Positions 13,576-14,221 of a stretch of 14,221 bases of DNA are shown in pieces. This DNA is from Clostridiales bacterium (lineage in GTDB: Bacteria; Bacillota; Clostridia; Oscillospirales; Oscillospiraceae). The DNA lies in NCBI GenBank assembly GCA_004555705.1, contig SFHI01000059.1, forward strand, positions 1 through 14,221, written 5' to 3'. The stretch's first letter is position 1. Every line of letters starts with the position of its first letter. The translations under genes were made by a program, and so were the position numbers. The notes beneath the pieces were generated by a model. It made no database searches. It was given only the letters and a program-made list of their open reading frames with translations, and was not told where the DNA came from.

Positions 13576-13605
13576 ATCGCCCCAGGGGATTTCCCCTGGG
13601 GCGAT
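13576..13605 (+). terminator. Strong 13-bp hairpin between converging genes
   Basis: ATCGCCCCAGGGG and CCCCTGGGGCGAT form a perfect 13-bp stem with an ATTT loop. The plus-strand continuation is GCTTTTGTTATT, and the minus-strand gene ends 8 bases away at 13613. It probably ends transcription from both sides, with the better T tract on the plus strand. Confidence 0.65.
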
Positions 13606-13612
13606 GCTTTTG

Positions 13613-14221
13613 TTATTCCACGGCACGGGCCATGGTGGTCATCACCGTGACGCCCTGGCTGTTCATGTATACCGCCTGGTAGATGGAACTGTCCCAGGAG
13701 GCGGTGAACTCCACCTTCCACATCCCGGCATCCTTGTCATAGTAGGCGTTCGCCATGTTGGTGCCCGGCTCCATGCCGCCCTCCGCCGGGAGGGTGCAGT
13801 CCCGGATGGCCCGGTCGATCACCGCCTGGGTGTCCTTCATGGCTGCGGCAGAGCTGTTGACGAAGTTCTTCGTCCGCATTCCCGCCTGCTGCCGCTCCAG
13901 AATGGCCATCTCCCCGGCGTAGTCAAAGCTGGGGGTTGCCGTCAGGTCGATTCCGTTGATCACCGCGGCGATTTCCTCCCGGGAATCGCGGATCACAGCC
14001 AGCTCCGCCTCCACCACCTTGTCTTTTTCCGCGCAGCTGCGGGTGGGCAGGTAGAGCTTCCGCATTCCCGTCAGCTTCCCTTCCGCGTCAAAGGACAGCA
14101 CCAGCTGCTTTGCCTCGTACTCGTCGCTGAAATCATAGACGGACTGAATGACGATGTTGTTCCCATCCCGGAACACATCCTCCACCTGGCCGTCGTACCA
14201 TTCGTAATTGAACGACCACAG
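13613..14221 (-). CDS. Unrecognised protein, N-terminus outside the window
   Basis: The reading frame stays open to the right edge (it starts LWSFNYEWYDGQVEDVF at 14221), so a GTG at 14185 is not a necessary start and at least 202 residues are seen. The visible part has beta-rich segments (NNIVIQSVYDFSDEYEAKQL, SFDAEGKLTGMRKLYL), a charged helical stretch (EKDKVVEAELAVIRDSREEI) and a C-terminal segment with MWKVEFTASWDSS and YQAVYMNSQGVTVM. I see no transmembrane helix or catalytic motif in this part. The alternation of strands resembles secreted or lipoprotein-type domains, but a signal peptide would lie outside the window. I do not recognise the family. It converges with pfkB and the 13362-13552 repeat. 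Confidence 0.8.
   Translation of the reverse strand: MWSFNYEWYDGQVEDVFRDGNNIVIQSVYDFSDEYEAKQLVLSFDAEGKLTGMRKLYLPTRSCAEKDKVVEAELAVIRDSREEIAAVINGIDLTATPSFDYAGEMAILERQQAGMRTKNFVNSSAAAMKDTQAVIDRAIRDCTLPAEGGMEPGTNMANAYYDKDAGMWKVEFTASWDSSIYQAVYMNSQGVTVMTTMARAVE

Overview
The window is a GC-rich (about 60% by eye) bacterial chromosome segment. Strong AAGGAGG-type ribosome binding sites, a K+-dependent-type membrane pyrophosphatase, HAD hydrolases, LacI and PfkB genes, and intergenic palindromic repeats suggest a Clostridia/Oscillospirales-like gut Firmicute. That placement is an inference from style, not from a marker gene.

Layout, left to right. 1-105 is the end of a palindromic repeat element. 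156-1692 holds a small four-helix membrane protein followed 4 bp later by a stand-alone ComEC-like metallo-beta-lactamase-fold hydrolase. 1776-2531 is a HAD hydrolase. 2595-2838 is a repeat element that abuts the 3' end of a minus-strand LacI-type regulator (2837-3841). An AT-rich divergent promoter region (3842-4225) leads to a second HAD hydrolase (4226-4981, TTG start). After another repeat (4995-5234) comes a tight plus-strand operon of three more HAD paralogues (5287-6018, 6027-6770, 6760-7491) and a phosphoglycerate-mutase-type enzyme (7504-9063). A third complete repeat (9080-9266) precedes a frameshifted MgtC/SapB gene (9320-9914) and a membrane pyrophosphatase, hppA (10084-12192). A fourth (12211-12443) precedes a PfkB sugar kinase (12517-13407), whose last codons are written by a fifth (13362-13552). 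The window ends in an unrecognised minus-strand gene cut by the edge.

The main discovery candidate is the 7504-9063 protein. It is a cofactor-independent phosphoglycerate mutase whose two halves are in swapped order, which is a circular permutation. Residues 1 to about 304 match the C-terminal part of ordinary GpmI, and residues from about 313 to 519 match the N-terminal part. All seven metal-ligand positions and most substrate-binding residues are kept, but the Asp expected after the DGR motif is Ser. It is the last gene of an operon with three HAD paralogues whose motif I has Gly in place of the second Asp, which suggests an undescribed phosphate-ester pathway. Its substrate cannot be read from the sequence.

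The second candidate is a modular repeat family. Five complete elements and one partial share the end sequence AAATTGGTGTTTG (inverted at the other end) but carry three unrelated palindromic cores. They sit only at boundaries between transcription units. One supplies the lacI stop codon and another replaces the 3' end of the pfkB gene.
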